Below are positions 14,304 to 14,923 of a stretch of 14,923 bases of DNA, one piece after another. The stretch comes from Treponema sp. (GTDB taxonomy: Bacteria > Spirochaetota > Spirochaetia > Treponematales > Breznakiellaceae). The DNA is taken from assembly GCA_031254795.1 (NCBI GenBank), contig JAIRTS010000179.1, positions 1 to 14,923 of the forward strand, given 5' to 3'. Position numbers and translations under genes: made by a program. The notes under the pieces were generated by a model. That model searched no databases. It had not been told where the DNA came from and saw only the letters and a list, made by a program, of their open reading frames with translations. How positions within the stretch are numbered: position 1 is the first letter of the stretch; every line of letters begins with the position of its first letter.

Positions 14304-14923
14304 ATGGCGGCTGACAAAGCTGACAAATATATAGCGCTTACCTTTGACGACGGCCCCGATTCAACAACGAACAAACTGCTTGCGATCCTGAAAGAGGCGC
14401 GGGTATGCGCCACTTTTTTCCTGCGCGGGGATCATGTCCGCGCTTTTCCCGGCGAGGCGAAGGCCATAGCGGACGCCGGACACGAAATCGGCAACCATTC
14501 GTACGATCATGTATATATGAACGAGCTTGATGAAGAGGCGGCGCACAGAAATTTTGAGCGGGCTGAAGCTGTTATCGTTGAGGTTACAGGCAAAAAACCG
14601 CTCTTCATCCGCGTGCCGTACGCTTCCTGCGGCGAAGCGGCGCTCAAGGCGGCTCGGAATATGAACATGCCGGTTGTCGGATGCGATGTCATCGGCTATG
14701 ATTGGGAAGAAGCCGTTGACACGGCGAACATAGTGAAAAACACGCTGGATTCGGCGAAGGACGGGGGCATTATCCTGCTCCACGAGCCGTACGAAAAAAC
14801 CCGCGCCGCCTTGCCGGTCATCATCAACACGCTCCGCGCGCGGGGCTACGCGATAATGAGCGCGGGCGCGTTGGCGAAACAAAAACAAAAGACGCTTCAA
14901 GCGGGCGTTTGCTATAACACCCT
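14304..14923 (+). CDS. Polysaccharide deacetylase (NodB/CE4 family), 3' end outside the window
   Basis: At least 206 codons are present and the frame is still open at the right edge. Removes acetyl groups from sugars; CE4 members act on chitin oligomers, peptidoglycan or acetylxylan. NodB motifs visible: T-F-D-D-G-P (13-18; D15 expected base, D16 metal ligand), H65-S-Y-D-H69 (metal ligands), R103-V-P-Y106 in place of the more common R-P-P-Y-G, then D-V-I-G-Y-D-W (128-134) and L-L-H160. No signal peptide or membrane segment precedes the catalytic domain, and no alternative start is visible in frame upstream, so the protein appears cytoplasmic. The ribosome-binding site is a G-run (14295-14299) and weak. 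Placement right after xylA suggests a role with acetylated xylo-oligosaccharides, but this is inference. Confidence 0.85.
   Translation, partial: MAADKADKYIALTFDDGPDSTTNKLLAILKEARVCATFFLRGDHVRAFPGEAKAIADAGHEIGNHSYDHVYMNELDEEAAHRNFERAEAVIVEVTGKKPLFIRVPYASCGEAALKAARNMNMPVVGCDVIGYDWEEAVDTANIVKNTLDSAKDGGIILLHEPYEKTRAALPVIINTLRARGYAIMSAGALAKQKQKTLQAGVCYNT

Overview
The window is bacterial DNA of roughly even base composition. It most resembles a Treponema-type spirochaete, perhaps a gut species living on plant sugars. That assignment is an inference from overall gene style (long-N-terminus ThyX, ChvE-type xylose transport, ferredoxin-tailed aldo/keto reductase); no rRNA or other taxonomic marker is present.

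Left edge (1-785): a stack of broken insertion sequences. The 5' end of one element runs off the left side on the minus strand. It abuts the last ~35 codons of an IS3-type transposase on the plus strand. That in turn abuts a frameshifted, 3'-truncated IS1182-type transposase on the minus strand. Bases 786-1254 hold no gene I can recognise.

Middle (1255-6303): thyX, the flavin-dependent thymidylate synthase, has a good sigma70-type promoter so close to its start that the mRNA may be nearly leaderless. Its stop overlaps the start of a family GH36 alpha-galactosidase. Facing them is an orphan NarL/LuxR-type response regulator whose 3' end overlaps the galactosidase gene. Divergent from the regulator is an aldo/keto reductase with two C-terminal [4Fe-4S] motifs.

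Right (6304-14217): a complete xylose uptake and entry operon in the order xylF (periplasmic binding protein), xylG (two-domain ATPase), xylH (permease), xylB (xylulokinase), xylA (xylose isomerase). The transporter brings in xylose, XylA makes xylulose and XylB phosphorylates it for the pentose phosphate pathway. The best promoter lies about 530 bases before xylF. The long leader holds a 15-C tract and, just before the xylF ribosome-binding site, a foldable segment with a possible pseudoknot. Strong GC-rich stem-loops sit after xylF, xylB and xylA, probably setting unequal expression. Between xylH and xylB a 155-bp tandem duplication carries a second leader and a 38-codon broken copy of the xylB start.

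Right edge: a NodB/CE4-type polysaccharide deacetylase without a visible signal peptide follows xylA and is cut by the window end.

The items most worth a second look are the xylB 5' duplication, the xylF leader (poly-C plus structured RNA) and the near-leaderless thyX.
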